Shown: positions 19,771-32,280, numbered from the stretch's first letter. The stretch is DNA of 64,000 nucleotides from Linum tenue (GCA_946122785.1 CAMGYJ010000003.1:7042032-7106031); one strand, 5' to 3'. The notes: generated by a model from the letters alone, not told the origin. Numbers and translations are program-made.

Positions 19771-21405
19771 CTGCACCGAGTGGCAGTGAGGGGCCTTCCA
19801 AAGCTCACTCAAGCCGGGACCGTAGGACAAGGAGTACATCTTGACATTCGCAGATCGGCAAACATCAACTGGAGGAAGCGGATCTGAGGGGATGGTCTGT
19901 ACGTACCCAAACTGACGGAGGCAACGCGAGGGATCGTACATCTCCTCAACACTCATGCACCGAATGACACCAGAGTACAAAGAACGAGAGACCATCTCAC
20001 CAGGTCTGAGGCCGAATGGGCACCAAAAAACGAACTCATCTGTCATATTATCCAGTACTTGACGATAGTGATCCAACCTCTCATTCATCAACTGTGCCCC
20101 ACCTCCAATTCTCACCCCCTCCCACTTCTTAGCAAAAGGTTCCCCGCACACCAATCCACGTGTCCCCAACTTCTGATCTCGTAAACACGGGAAGTACTCG
20201 TAGATCCAGCTCTGAAGGAGGGTCAAACAGCCACCCATGCCTTTGCAATCCGCTCGAGACGCCATGCCGAGTTTCCTATACAAATAGGCGAGTGTAGCAG
20301 ACCCCCAAGAATATTTCCTCACCCGTCTAGTGTCCCCCAAGAACTGGAGAGGCCAAACCTGCGCCCGATCCCCACTCCTGTCCACAAACAAGGTGGACCC
20401 CAACAAACAGGTCAAGAACATCCGTACCTCATAATCTCTTTCCCGAAACCTCCCAACCTGCTGCATAGCTTCAACACACACCAAACCCCACTCTTAAGCG
20501 AAGGCTTGGATCGTTCATTCAATTGTTCGACCCTCAGCATCTCACACAACTGTGCTTTCACACTCTCATTCCCTACAACCATATCTTCGCCGACTGGAAT
20601 CCCAAGCAACACTGCAACGTCGTGGAGCGTGATGGTCATCTCTCCAAAAGGCATGTGAAAGGTGTTGGTGTCAGGCTGCCACCTCTCCACAAATGCCACA
20701 AGTAAAGGTCCGTCCAAGTGCTGGATCGAGCAGTCCAACAACTTGCGCAACCATGTCCTCTCAACCAATGCTGCAGCACCCTCACTCTGAAATTTGTAAT
20801 CTTTCAAATAATTGACTGCCAATGCTCTAGTCGACAACTTGAATGAATCCATTCGGCAAGCCCCTAAACCATCATCCCATAATCGATAAGCCACATGAGC
20901 TCCAAAACTAGGAATCAGGCTATGATCGATAGCCCCCCCCCCCCCCCGGCCCACTCCTGTCGAGAATCCACGAATCAGCTTCTCTCGCCTTCTTCCTCTT
21001 ACTAGTGCTGCCCTCCTCCGAATCGGGTCGTGATGACTCAAAACGACCACGAGCCCCACGTCTAACATGAACAAACTGAGAGGACGAAGAAGACACAAAA
21101 GGAGCCTCGGGCTCTAATCTAGGTCCACTAGAACCACCTGCACTCGGATGGTTGCTCTCGAAGAAAGCATCATTTACATCCGGGAAGTCATCATAATTGT
21201 CATCACTGCCATCATACTCATCCACTCCCTCAAAAGCTCTATCTAAGTCAAAAGGCACGGGAGGCGGGGGAGAAGGATTCTCCACAAGTCTAGCACGTCG
21301 ACGCTCATTCTCGGCTTCCTCACGACGCGACCTCAATACTATACGGTTGGTCACCCTCGACGGCTCTACCTCCTTCATCTTCTTCTTTCCTCTTGTATCC
21401 ACCAT
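19732..21405 (-). pseudogene. Plant mobile domain (PMD, MAIN/MAIL-like) gene captured in the MULE, two frameshifts
   Basis: From the Met at 21405: a low-complexity basic and acidic N-terminus of about 150 residues (KKKMKEV, SSRPDSEEGSTSKRKK), then after a frame change at the C15 homopolymer (20933-20947) the plant mobile domain (HSLIPSFGAHVAYRLW, LLVAFVERWQPDTNTFHMPFGEMTITLHDVAVLLGIPV split over 20640-20920). Another frame change near 20490 leads to the rest (YEVRMFLTCLLGSTLF, ATLAYLYRKLGMASR, LTLLQSWIYEYFP) as far as 19732. Arabidopsis MAIN and MAIL1 are nuclear PMD proteins that keep transposons silent and support genome stability, and PMD genes are also carried by Mutator and gypsy elements. 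The frame changes may be real or, at C15, a sequencing error. Confidence 0.85.
20933..20947 (-). other. C15 homopolymer at a frame change in the PMD gene
   Basis: Fifteen consecutive C (G on the coding strand) lie exactly where the PMD reading frame shifts. Either a real slippage indel or a base-calling error. Confidence 0.8.
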
Positions 21406-22595
21406 TTTCTACCTATTAAAATTTGAATTAAAATTATTGTCAGATTATTATCATCATGTAATAGTTATTAGCAATGTTCATATTAGCAATGTTCATATGA
21501 TAATTGTTAGTTCTCATATAATAAATTTTTATATTCAAATGTTCAAGGTTCCTATATTTGTCTATTATAATTTAACATTCGTATATAATTTCAATTACAA
21601 TAAAATTATCATCACAATATAATATTCGAAATTATAATGTATTTCACAATAAATTCTAACTTAATTTTCTTGCTTAAATTGTCTATTATAATTTAACATT
21701 CGTATATAATTTCAATTACAATAAAATTCCCATCACAATATAATGTTCAAAATTGTAATGTATTTCACGATGAATTCTAACTTAATTTTCTTGCTTAAAT
21801 TGTCAATTGCAATTTAAGGTTCGTACAACAATTAATACTTTCTATGAAATAAAATTCTATATATAAATTATTAAACTTTCTTATATTTATCAATTAAAAT
21901 TTACCTTTCCTATCTAATTTCAATTAAATGAAAACATTAACCGACATAATTTTCGTATATATTAAATATTAACATATTTAAAGCAGATAATTAACATACA
22001 TAATTTAAACAGATAATTAGAGTAATTAACCTACATTAAATCATAATAATTAAAGCATATAATTAACCTACATAATTAAAGGAGATAATTAAAGTAATTT
22101 TTTAAATTAATTTAAAGTATATAATTAACCTACATTAAATCATAATAATTATAATAGATAATTAACCTAAATTAAAAAAAATGTATTTGACCGCCGGCGG
22201 CGAGGGCGACGTCTTGCCCAGGCGTCGCCGGCGTGTCAAACGGCCGATCGTCACCTCCTTCGTGCAAAAATTAAAAATTACCTTCGCGAAGCGCTCTGAT
22301 TTCGTCTCCGGCGAGAGGTCGTCGTCTCCGGGGAGAGGTGGTCGTCGTATTTGAGAGGAAACCGGCGACAGGAGAGAAGGGGCGAGTCACGTCTCCGGCG
22401 AGAGGTCGTCGTCGCCGGCGAGAATATTTGGGAGGAATCCGGTGATAGTTGAATTGGGAGGGAAGGGAGTGTTTGGTTGGAGTTGTAACAAGTTCAATAT
22501 TTTAAAAGGAAGGAAGGGTAAAATAGTAATTATATTCTCTTAGGGCTATAAATAAGAAAAAGTTAGGGCTATAAATAGCAATTCAGATTATTAAT

Positions 22596-23000
22596 TAGAA
22601 ATGTTTCTTGAGCCGAGACTGCTTGGTATTGTTTTTTAGGGCCGACTGAGACAATAATTGGTGTGTTTGATTGGTAACACCAGTCAGTGTTCTGTGTTCA
22701 TCCTGGTAAACGGGCTTGGTTCGTTTTGTTTCGATAGTTTCCTGGGCTTGTTCATCGGTTTGGAATTTTGGTTTTATATTATACTAGTCACGGGTCCGAT
22801 GGATTGGCCAGATTCATTCTCCAGTTGCATAAATAGTAGTAGCAATTTGTATGTAAGATTTGCGCTGCTTTGTTAGTATAAGAAAATCTAAATCTTTTAA
22901 ATTATCGAACGTTCAAATTTATTGGTAACATAAAAGAATCGAAATTATTAAAAATACTCAATCATTCAAAAGAATCAACATCATAGTGTTTTGCGACATC
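22596..23000. other. Unassigned stretch between MULE and Helitron remnant
   Basis: No recognisable protein or paired repeats. It may include the former promoter of the RMT2-like gene, separated from it by the MULE. Confidence 0.4.
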
Positions 23001-26000
23001 CTAACCGACTCATCGTAAATACCATTTGTCTTCCCGAAAGTAATTTGTGTTAAAAAGATCAAAATTTGCTTGTGCTTGACTTTTGTTAATTTTCATTGCA
23101 AACAAACTGCAATAGGATATTGTCTGCTAACCAATGTGAAATCTATACTTTTGTAATGAGAAGACAATTTAATCTGAGGTAGAAGACCCTATCACCAATT
23201 TGAGTATCTATTAGAATTTCCACTTCAATAAAGCATGTGTCAAGTCTCTTGATTATCATCCTTGTACCATTGCAGAGACCTTTACTTTTATCCATATTTC
23301 TTAATAAAAACGGGACATCCAAATTTCAACCTAATAGAATGGTATGAGAAATTACTAATCTTCAATGTATTGGGAAACTCCACTGATTAATCTTCCTCTT
23401 GATCTCTTGGAACCCTTTTAATCACAATTAGTAATTTTCGATACATTTTCATGATGTGGAGCCAATATAGCACGCTGAACCACAGAGGTTCCTTCACTAT
23501 AATTCAAATGGAGATCGTTGTACACATGATTCACAATATCAACAATTTCATCTCCTTGATCATGTTGAATGCTCAAAGAAGTTCGAATTGAGATCATTGG
23601 CTCCACCCAAAACATTGGTCCCCACTCCATCACCACACCAATCTTCATAATCCATAAGTTGAAGTCTTCAATCTCAATAGCTTCTTTAGGGACACAATTT
23701 TTGGGGCACAATCACATATTTTGAGAGAGCTTCAAAACTCCAGGAAAGGCCATAAGTACTACCTCTTGATAGAAAATTTTGAAATATCTACTCGGGTTCC
23801 CTTACCAATTACTGGTCATGTTTGCTGAAAACCTCTGACGAACACAACAGACATTCCTCCAAAGGTCATGTCCTCGATGTTTGGATGTTTCACATGCAAA
23901 ATGTTTCTAAGAGTTCTATCCACTATTTCAATATTATGATTATGAGCCATAGGAGCTTCATCCCAAATAATAAGAGAAGCAATAAGAATTAATTTCGCTT
24001 CTTTGTTCAATATGACATGTTGATTTTGAGTCACAACCAATTGAAACATAGAATTGAGAATGAGCAGTTCTACCTCCAATCATTAGTAAAGCTGCAATAC
24101 CAGAAGAAACAATGCACGACACTATTTTCTTTTTTGCTCGTAGTTTCACACAAATAGCTTTCTAAAATAAATGTCTTCCTTATACTCGCAAATCCATCAA
24201 CAAAGAAGCAGTTCCCATTTTCTTCATCCATAGCTTGAATAATTTCATTAAATGTCTTCTTCGGCTTTGACTTCAATTTTGGATACAATGTACTGAACTT
24301 CTTCATTAAATCTCTTTCATTATAATTTAACTCCTCAGTGATTATTCAATTTCCTGAATTCGACCTCATGGCTCTTGATGGAATTGGAATAGGCAAACCT
24401 TGGAAATCAGCTAGAGACTTTCAATATTTCTGCAATAATTTATCTATCTCCACCAAGCATTTCTATTTGTTCTCATCAATATAAAGTTGCAAGTTATAAA
24501 AATTTAACTCTCTTTACGATTAAATAGGATATTATCGTTCAATAATTCTCAATTTTTCCCACAAAAATTGCACATTAGATCCTTTGATAGTGAATAAGAA
24601 TTGTGACAAACATATTTCTAACTTTATATTTAGAACCCAAAATGCAACTTCTTTCAAACAGTCACTCCACTCGTCATCATCATCATCTGCCAATAACCGA
24701 AGAGCATAACATGCTTTTTGGAAGGAATGATGAACAACATCATTAAATGTTCTAATTTCTTCATAAGAACGACAACCTCTGAATAAATGCAGCGACATGC
24801 GAAAGGTAAAATCTTTTTCAACTGTATATTTTCGTGCCTAAAAAGAATGAGCATTGATTTCCATCCATGCCAAGAGCATTGATGTTTAATTGTTTTCAAT
24901 AGCTTTTTGAATTTTTCATTCTCCTTTGAGACTACTTTATTCTTCTAAGGCAAATGACAATACATACGCAGTCCGTTGGCCGGATGAATTTGGTGAATAT
25001 AATAAATAACAATACATATTATACAAAGCAAGATGTATTTTTTATAATATAAAGTAACCCAAATTATTCAATTACCGAAAAAATCAAAATTCGTAATTAA
25101 AAGAAAAAAAAAATCAAACTCATTCAAATGAACTTCGTACATCACACTTTAATTTATTTCTCACGGTCAAGATTTACATACTTATATAGATACTACATGT
25201 ATGTAATGAAGTTAAAATCACATATTTTTTGCTCATATAGGTGTACAAAGCACCTCTCAAATAAGAATCAAAAAGACTTTGGTATCAATGTTGTTATAAT
25301 TTTCCACACACTACATATGAATCAGATTGTTGCAATCTTGTTTGAAGTCCAGAATTGTAAAAATTCACATTGAGACACATTCTTCTTGTTGAGGCCATCA
25401 ACATCTTCACTGTGATAATATGGGATATTTGAGTGTCAACCATCCTCACCATGAGGGAATAATATGGGTATTGTAAAGCCATTAAACTTAGATGATACAT
25501 ATTAATTTGATCCAGTTCATGAATTTAATGGTGGACAATAATATCAGGAGAAAATGTTTGCTCCATAGTATAATCAACAATTAAAGCAACAACCTCATTT
25601 GCATATGGAAAATCATATTATCTACCATCTGTTTCTCTTTTTAGCAAGCAACTTAATTTCAACTTGTCAAACAGTATTGTCATTCAATCTGTCGCTTGTA
25701 GATCGAAAAGTCTTTACTAAGATATTTCTTGAGTCTAACATCTCTTGCAATTGTTGAATAGTTGAATCATGCAAAAGGATTTGAAATTGGATATTTGGAA
25801 AAAAATCTAACCGATTTTGGAGTTCATTGCAGTGTCATAGAGGTAGAGTTGAGAAAATTTTGGTATGTTCTCTTCAGAAGGTAACAAGCTACTAAGTCGA
25901 TGATATACTTCACCTCCAATCGAATAAACATATACTTCCCGTCCATAAATTATAGATCGGTCTTGTTTATCTCTAATAGAATTTAATGTAAATACCTCAT

Positions 26001-26080
26001 TATAGCCTCAGACATGTTCCAAAAAATGACGTCGTTTTGAAGTATTTGCTTGTAGTAGCATAATTCAAACATATGGAGGG
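23000..26080 (-). mobile_element. Helitron Rep/helicase remnant, heavily mutated
   Basis: Reading from 26080 down, pieces of a Helitron helicase appear in the right order in several frames: WNMSEAIMRYLH and GREVYVYSIGGEVYHRLSSLL (26060-25850), MALQYPYYSLM (about 25490-25440), SYEEIRTFNDVVHHSFQKACYAL (about 24770-24690), a decayed Walker A (DGFASIRKTF, about 24190), Walker B with WDEAPMAH (about 23970), VVFVRGFQQT (about 23830), RAILAPHHENV (about 23450) and the C-terminal GLCNGTRMIIKRLD (about 23280-23230). These match the PIF1-like helicase of Helitrons, which transpose by rolling circle. Stops and frameshifts are frequent. I could not find the 3' hairpin and CTRR terminus. Confidence 0.85.
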
Positions 26081-26958
26081 TACTTTCCATAATGGAGGTT
26101 CACTCTACCTTGTCTGTAGACTGTAGCACAATTGAAAACTTTGATTGATTGAAATTTCTCGTGGGTTTGGTACTCTAACCTTTCTACTCCATTGCTCCAC
26201 AATATTTATACGCTAGGTTTCCATCATCAAACAATACAACAACTGTAATAAAATTAATGTTACAATTTAAGAAATACATTTGAAGAAAATTCTAACAATT
26301 GAATATATAAAGATATTTAACTTAAAAAGTCTCCAACATGTCTCACCTGATGTGATGACAATCTAGAAATTCTTTAATAATTTCTAATCCAGTATCAATT
26401 CTTTATCCTTTCATGCTCTATTACTTTCCTTGGTCAGCCTAATTATATCTAACCCTATATTTTATTAATCAATCTCGGATACTAAATCATGTCTCTCATC
26501 AAATTATATAAGAGCTTAGTTATCTGAGCACCCAGCACCATCATCTACATGATTCCCACCATTGAATCGATCTTTAACAAATTCGTCGAGACTTAATTGG
26601 AAGCCTTGGTGGATATCTTTGTGTGAAAGAATTAGCAAGTATGAGAACCAATCAAGAAGGATCATGCAACTAGTATTTTGTTTTTGGCATCATCAACTGG
26701 GAATTATCCATTCAGATTGTGGAGTGAGAACCTTTCTTTTGTCACAGTGAGTTCATTGCAAAATCTGGAGTGAATCTGAAATGAAAGAATGGGTGAGCCT
26801 TGAACTTGAAGTATACGAAGAAGTTCTACACAAATTCAGGTTGATTATGGATAACACCTAAATTAGTGTTATTTAACCCTCATATCAAGCTTTGTTTCGT
26901 GCCAATTTATTTGCATAATTGCTTGAACATCGTCGATAGTATCCTTATTTTGTTCCTA
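26081..26958. other. AT-rich stretch with nothing assigned
   Basis: Short open frames only (for example 26562-26750) with no recognisable product, and no paired ends seen. Confidence 0.4.
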
Positions 26959-27390
26959 TGTGATCTCTCCCGTGCTTTGTCGATGTGGGATTTGCCTAAG
27001 GTGTTACATACACCCCCCTTGGGACTCAACGCCCTCGTTGAGGTTTGCCCCACCATCGTTCAAGAGGGACGCAGAGAGGCTCTGATACCACTTGTACCCG
27101 ACCTTAACTGACCACTTGTAACATCCCGAACCTTTTCCCGAGCAAAATATTGTCCGCTTTGGGCCCTCGACCCTCACGATTTTTTACTTGGAGTGCAATT
27201 CAGGGTGACTTCTCATAAGGTCACCCATCCTTGTTGTACTCCACACTGAGCACGTTTAACTTCGGAGTTCTCACAAGAACTCCTCCATTTCACCCCAAAA
27301 CGCGTCTTGTCAGTTAAGGTCGGTTTTCTACTTATGAACCATGGATCTCTCTCGTGCTTTGTTGATGTTGGATTTGCCTAAGGTGTTACA
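26959..27390 (-). mobile_element. Cassandra-like TRIM retrotransposon with 5S-derived LTR, 3' LTR truncated
   Basis: On the minus strand: a 274-bp LTR (27390-27117, TGTAACA...TGTTACA), a 108-bp internal part with the tRNA-Met primer site TGGTATCAGAGC (complement at 27079-27090) and a short G-rich purine tract before 27008, then only the first 50 bp or so of the second LTR (27008-26959). The LTR contains a segment resembling 5S rRNA: GAACTCCGAAGTTAAACGTG and GGATGGGTGACCT in 5S order and spacing. Cassandra TRIMs, which carry 5S promoter sequence in their LTRs and encode no protein, have exactly this make-up. Confidence 0.85.
27117..27390 (-). repeat. Complete LTR of the Cassandra-like TRIM, with 5S rRNA-like segment
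   Basis: 274 bp with TGTAACA/TGTTACA ends. The 5S-like part covers about 27200-27275 (minus strand) and keeps the A-box-like and C-box-like blocks of the 5S internal promoter (AAGTTAAACGTGCT and GGATGGGTGACC). It lacks the beginning and end of a true 5S gene, so it is not a functional 5S rRNA gene. Confidence 0.82.
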
Positions 27391-27497
27391 ACCAATATAC
27401 GACAATGTCATCTTAAGTTAAGCTTGGCTTAGGATGGGGTAGTTGTTGACACGTGCTAACCATTGACAATAATCTGCATGGATTGAACCGATCAACC

Positions 27498-27520
27498 TTT
27501 TTGGCGCTGTTGTCGTGGAA
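27498..27520 (+). other. tRNA-Asp-type primer binding site of the Athila remnant
   Basis: TTTTGGCGCTGTTGTCGTGG differs at few positions from TTTTTGGCGCCGTTGCCGGGG, the usual Athila site (intact copies on the minus strand near 61080 and 62895). Confidence 0.7.
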
Positions 27521-27576
27521 CCTTGGTAACTAGTAGAAAACCATTAAGTTTTTAGTTAGTCTTTACTTTATTTTAT

Positions 27577-30206
27577 TTGTTTTTATGTTTCGTTTTGTGT
27601 TTTTGTTATTTACTTGTTTGTTTCGTTTTTGCTTTGTGTTTTTGTTATTTTCGTGTGTGTTTCGTTGTTTGTTTTGTTATCCAACTTTGTACATCACGGA
27701 TTGTTGACGTTGTGTTTTGTAGCACCTTTGTATGCGAGAATTCAAAGGATTCTTTGGAAAATACTACCTCTTGATACAGAAATCGAGAGAACCGTTCGGA
27801 ATGTGAGAAGAGTTGCAAGACCTCAAACTCTACCGATGGTGGATGCACAAGCTCAAGTTTCACCGAGGCCAAGAATAATGGGTTCTTACTCTAGGGACTA
27901 GGCCAAGTGTGGATAATGTTCAATCACCTATTCTTCATCCGACGTTGCCCAATAACGATTATGAGATCAAAGTGCGGTTCAATTCAATGGGATGATCATG
28001 AGTGAAGATGTGCATGCACATGTCAAGTCATTTTACGAATTGACGGATGGAATTAGAGTGAATGGCATTCCTCAAGAGGCTATTCGATTAAGATTATTTT
28101 TGTTTACCTTGAGTGTCGCGGCGAAGAAATGGTTGAACAATCAACCACAAAACTCCATCACCTCATGGTATGATCTATGCAACAAGTTCTTCGCAAGGTA
28201 TATCCCACCTTTTAAAACGACTTTAATGAGAAGTGAGATTACTATGTTCCATCAAGAAGCGGATGAACCATTGTGTGAGGCATGGGAAAGAATTACATCT
28301 CTATTACTCAAGTGTCCTCACCATGGCATTGCCGATTGGTTACAAGTGGAAAGCTTTTATAATGGGTTGAAGAAGGAGTCACGAAGTCTCATTGATGCGG
28401 CTAGTGCAGGTGCCATTAGGAACAAAGAAGTCGGAGAATTTCCACAATTAATTGAAGAGATGGCCCCTTAATAGCTATGATTGGGGTGACGGAAGGAGAG
28501 GTAAGAGCTTATCAAAGGAATTTTGATGAAGGTTGAAGAACCATCATCGTTAGCGGCTCATATTCAAGAACTTTCCAAGAAAATTGATCAAGTTCCATCA
28601 TCAATGAAAGGTAATGGGAAGCAACTTATGAAGTGTGATTGGTGTGGCGACTCAAGTCATACTAGGGAAGAGTGGAAGTCTATGATTGAGGCTTCACTAC
28701 AATTTGAGCAAGCCAACTTTGTTGGAGGGAAATCTCGAGGGAACAACCATTATAGCTCACCATATAATCCGGGTTGGAGGAATCACCCTAATTTTCATTG
28801 TTCTTCTCCAACGAATAGGAAACCTCTAGGTTTTCAATCTCAAGCTCCAATGCAAAATACTTAAGTCAACTGTCAATCTGTCATACCAAGCAGTGTTTCA
28901 AAAAAAAAGTCGACCCTCCGATGGTCGAGTTTATAAATTTGAAGATTTTGTCGGAAAATTTGTTACACAATCCAACAATAAGTTTGAAGCTATTGACAAG
29001 TTCATAGAGAGTACCTCAACCAAATTCTCAACTTTGGAAACGGGTCAAAGGAATCAACAAGCCCCACTTCAAAATCTTAAAGCTCAACTAAGTTCGTTGG
29101 CTCAAACTATATCGTTAAAACCTCAAGGAACTCTACCGGGCAGTACCGAACTTAACCCAAAGGAAGGATGTCATGCGGTAACTCTAAGGAGTGGCTAACT
29201 TTTGAAGGAGATTCCTATCTCAACACCGAGGATACCGGTAAGAGAAGTTCAATGTAAAATCACTCAAGAAGAAGAGCTAGTTCAGAAATAGGAGCAACCC
29301 CCCATTGAAATCAAGAGTGAAGATGAGGGGAGGTCAAAGAAGACTCAAGTACCCGATCCAACACTAAAAGTTCCTTAACCTAGATGGTTATTTGAAAGTG
29401 ACCTATATCATGAGTGTGATCCATAGACGGATACATTGAGGCAATTGAAGGTAACGGTCCCTTTCCTAGACATGGTAATGAAGATCCCAAAATATACTAA
29501 ATTCTTGAAGGAAATATTGTCGAGAAAGAGGAAAATGGAGGAAGTAGCTATGGTATCCGTTACTGAAGTGGCTTTGGCATCAATCGGATGTGGATGATTC
29601 CCTTCCAAACTTCAAGATTCGGGAATCTTCACTATTCCATGCACTTTAGGAGTCAAAAAATTTTGGAATCTGTTAGCCGACTTGGGGTCTAGCATCTACA
29701 TTATGCCTACACAGATATAGAACAAATTAGACCTTGGATCACTCATAACTACTAAGATGCAAATTGAGTTGGCCAATAGGTCCGTTGTCAAACCAAGAGG
29801 AATCAAAGCGAATGTCTTGGTGAAATGAGCTCATTTTGTTTATCATGTAGACTTCATGCTTCTCGACCCAGAGGGGTGTGATGCATCGATTATCCTAGAC
29901 CGACCATTCTTAGCCACGACACGGACTATCATTGATGCAAGTGGAAGCAAGATCACCTTAAGGTTTAGCGAGAAGGAAATAAGCTACAAGATGACTCCAA
30001 TCCCAAATTTTCACAAGTATTTCAAGTGGGACGATGTCAAGGTGGACTGTGAGTCGGTCACACCTCCTACCACACCACCTTCGAGCCCCGAGATAGAGTG
30101 GTTCAATATGGTCTCCCAGGTTGATCCCCACAACAATCAAGTTGAAGGTGCGAGTGATGCTTGCGAGATCATGAATAGACCGAGTAAGGAGAAGTTTTAT
30201 TACTAA
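27577..30206 (+). pseudogene. Athila-type gag-protease pseudogene
   Basis: Gag core at 27992-28471 (AKKWLNNQPQNSITSWYDL, TMFHQEADEPLCEAWERI), knuckle-like CDWCGDSSH at about 28640, the linker LPGSTELNPKEGCHAVTLRSG near 29140-29198, and the protease region (LADLGSSIYIMP near 29680, LDRPFLATTRTIIDASGSK near 29900). The parts sit in different frames separated by stops. Functionally dead; it would have encoded particle proteins and the aspartic protease. Confidence 0.8.
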
Positions 30207-30599
30207 AGGGAAACCCAAGAGTTTTTTAAAGTTTCTCATCTTCCCGATGATCATATAAGGAAATTTCAAAGGTTCATGTTTGAGAAGAGACATCCCATGA
30301 AAAGAAGTCGGAGGGTTATGGGTAACCTAGCTCCTATACTTGAAGATGAAGAATTCAGGGAATGCTATATGTCATTCATAGATAAAGATAATTCTACAAG
30401 GAAGCTTGAATTTAACCATCTTTCACATGAATCTTCGAATAGATCCTTTCTATCTCAAGCACCGGATGAGGCATCCGAGAGGCTCCATGGTCTTCACTTG
30501 GGACTTCACCATAAGTGAGATTTCTATGAAGAAACATCGGTGAAGGATGAAGACCTTGCTTTTTGATCTCAAAGAGTCAAGTCCGACGAAAAGGCTCTT

Positions 30600-32280
30600 A
30601 AAGATGCGCTTGTTGGGAGGCAATTCAACCACTCGGTTTGCATATATTTTTCTTTTTCTTTTTGAATAATTGTTTGAGTAGTAGATTAGAGATGCATTGA
30701 GAATGATTGATACAAATTAGCGCTTGCCTTTGATGTTTGAATGATTGGAATGAATGATTGAACTTAGAGAAGTGGAGAAAGTGCTATGTTCTGAACAGGG
30801 CAAATATCGTGGTTGGTAGGTTGTAGATTGCGGTCTCATTCTTGGGGGCTCAGCCCGCAATCTTGCCCTTCCCTATTTAAATAAAGACAGTTCTCATTAG
30901 ATCTATGTGTGTTCATTATATGATATAAGCTCGATGGCCTATAATGATCAAAGTATGCAGCTAATTCACGAGTTCGCTTGATCAAACTCGAAGACAACTA
31001 GAACACGAACAAAAACAAGATGATTGGGTTTGCGGAAGCGGATTGTTGTGCAATTCCAAACCTGGGGAAAGGCTCGAACAGTATCAAATCAAAGCACAAT
31101 AAAGTGCATTTCTTGATTTATACGAAGCACACTCTATAATTGGAATCCACCAATTCACAAAGCACAATCCAAGAGTAAACACTAAAGAACAAAGGGGTAT
31201 TCTTTGATTAAAACTTGACTGATTTAGAACGAGGCTTTGAAGCCTTTAAATACAACATCACCCACGAATTCTAACTCTATTCTAACAAGGAAACAAGCTA
31301 ACTAACTTGGTAAAAGAATCCTAGCAAAACAAGGTAAGTAAATTTGTCCAAAACAAGTTTCTTTCTAACTAAGAAATATGCCAGAAAAAAACACGTTTCA
31401 TAGCATCTTCGAGCTTTTCGTTCGAAGCCTTAGAGGTAAGCTTTTGATCATCCAATTCCTTTAGGTTGTAGAAAAAAACTTGTAATTTGATGTAGCAAAG
31501 CCCTTATGCTTCGACCCTCAACCATCCAACACGAATAGGGATTTAAAGTAGGGTTCCTGAACACGTTCCCAGGCTTCACCATTTTCAGGCAGTTTTCCTA
31601 TTTCTTCATCGCATTTTGATAGTTTTGGAAAATGGCCTTAGGAACTGATACATGAGCAAACCAATCCTCAAACATGTAGTATAACACTCCGTCTCCAATT
31701 TCAATCCTTCCATTTGAATTTCCCATGCACCATTTGTGAGAAATAAGCCTCCAAAGTAAGCACCACGAAACTGTTTTGACACTTAGCCAAATTCTGTCTC
31801 TTTTCTTACCAACTCTGATAGCTTCTTTGGCAAGCAATAAAACCTAGTAGAGTTGGTCATTTGGGATCATATAATTTTATCCCAATCTTTCTAAATCTAC
31901 CTGCCATGCCTCTCCATTCCTCTTAGTTTTTTCTTTTTGAACTTGCCTTCTCTAGTTCCATTTTTCAACGTCTTTTAGGGTTCAGTCCTATTGATTGAGC
32001 ATCAACTTCATTGCATGGGGTAACTTGAATTAGTTGCTTTTGCATTGATTTGGGATATCGTAATTTTCATTATCTTGGAATTATCTCTCCATCTAAGTTT
32101 CCTCTTTTACCCAAGTCTTGGTTTCACTCAAGTGTGTGTGTGTGTGTGTGTTTTGGGGGGTGGGGGAGGGGGGGGGGGGGACTTAGAGGCTTTGTGATAG
32201 TTCATTGCAAAACTACCCTTATGATATGTGATCTTTGGATTGATGAGTTGTGCATCGTGTACTACTTGTTTTGAAGAATA
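30600..32280. other. Non-coding interior of the Athila remnant, unassigned
   Basis: After the post-pol motif (about 30605) there is no recognisable protein until about 32300. Long spacers between pol and the extra ORF are normal for Athila elements; part of this stretch could be a further insertion whose ends I could not find. Confidence 0.4.
32131..32182 (+). repeat. GT microsatellite followed by G-rich tract
   Basis: About ten GT units (32133-32152) run into TTTTGGGGGGTGGGGGAGG and a further G run. Simple-sequence repeat, variable by nature. Confidence 0.9.

Larger units (their letters stand above)
17187..22586. mobile_element. Mutator-like element (MULE) carrying a transposase fragment and a PMD gene
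   Basis: The two ends are long imperfect inverted repeats. The left reads TATTTGTAGCCCTAA and the right, inverted, TATTTATAGCCCTAA; each has a second GTCCTAA/GCCCTAA copy some 20 bp inside, then GC-rich CGCCGGCGA text deeper in (17338-17470 and 22190-22430). A probable 9-bp target duplication with one mismatch (ATTACTAAT at 17178-17186, ATTATTAAT at 22587-22595) sets the limits at 5.4 kb. Between them lie a MULE transposase N-terminal half on the plus strand and a plant-mobile-domain gene on the minus strand, converging near 19770. Exact outer ends are uncertain by a few bases. Confidence 0.8.

Noticed and set aside
19771..19887. C-terminal 39 codons of the transposase frame as genuine transposase
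   Set aside because: This stretch is the exact antisense of the PMD gene end and has no MULE similarity.
27200..27275. A 5S rRNA gene on the minus strand
   Set aside because: Only the middle promoter-like part resembles 5S and it sits inside an LTR with TGTAACA/TGTTACA ends and a neighbouring primer site, so it is part of a Cassandra-like TRIM.
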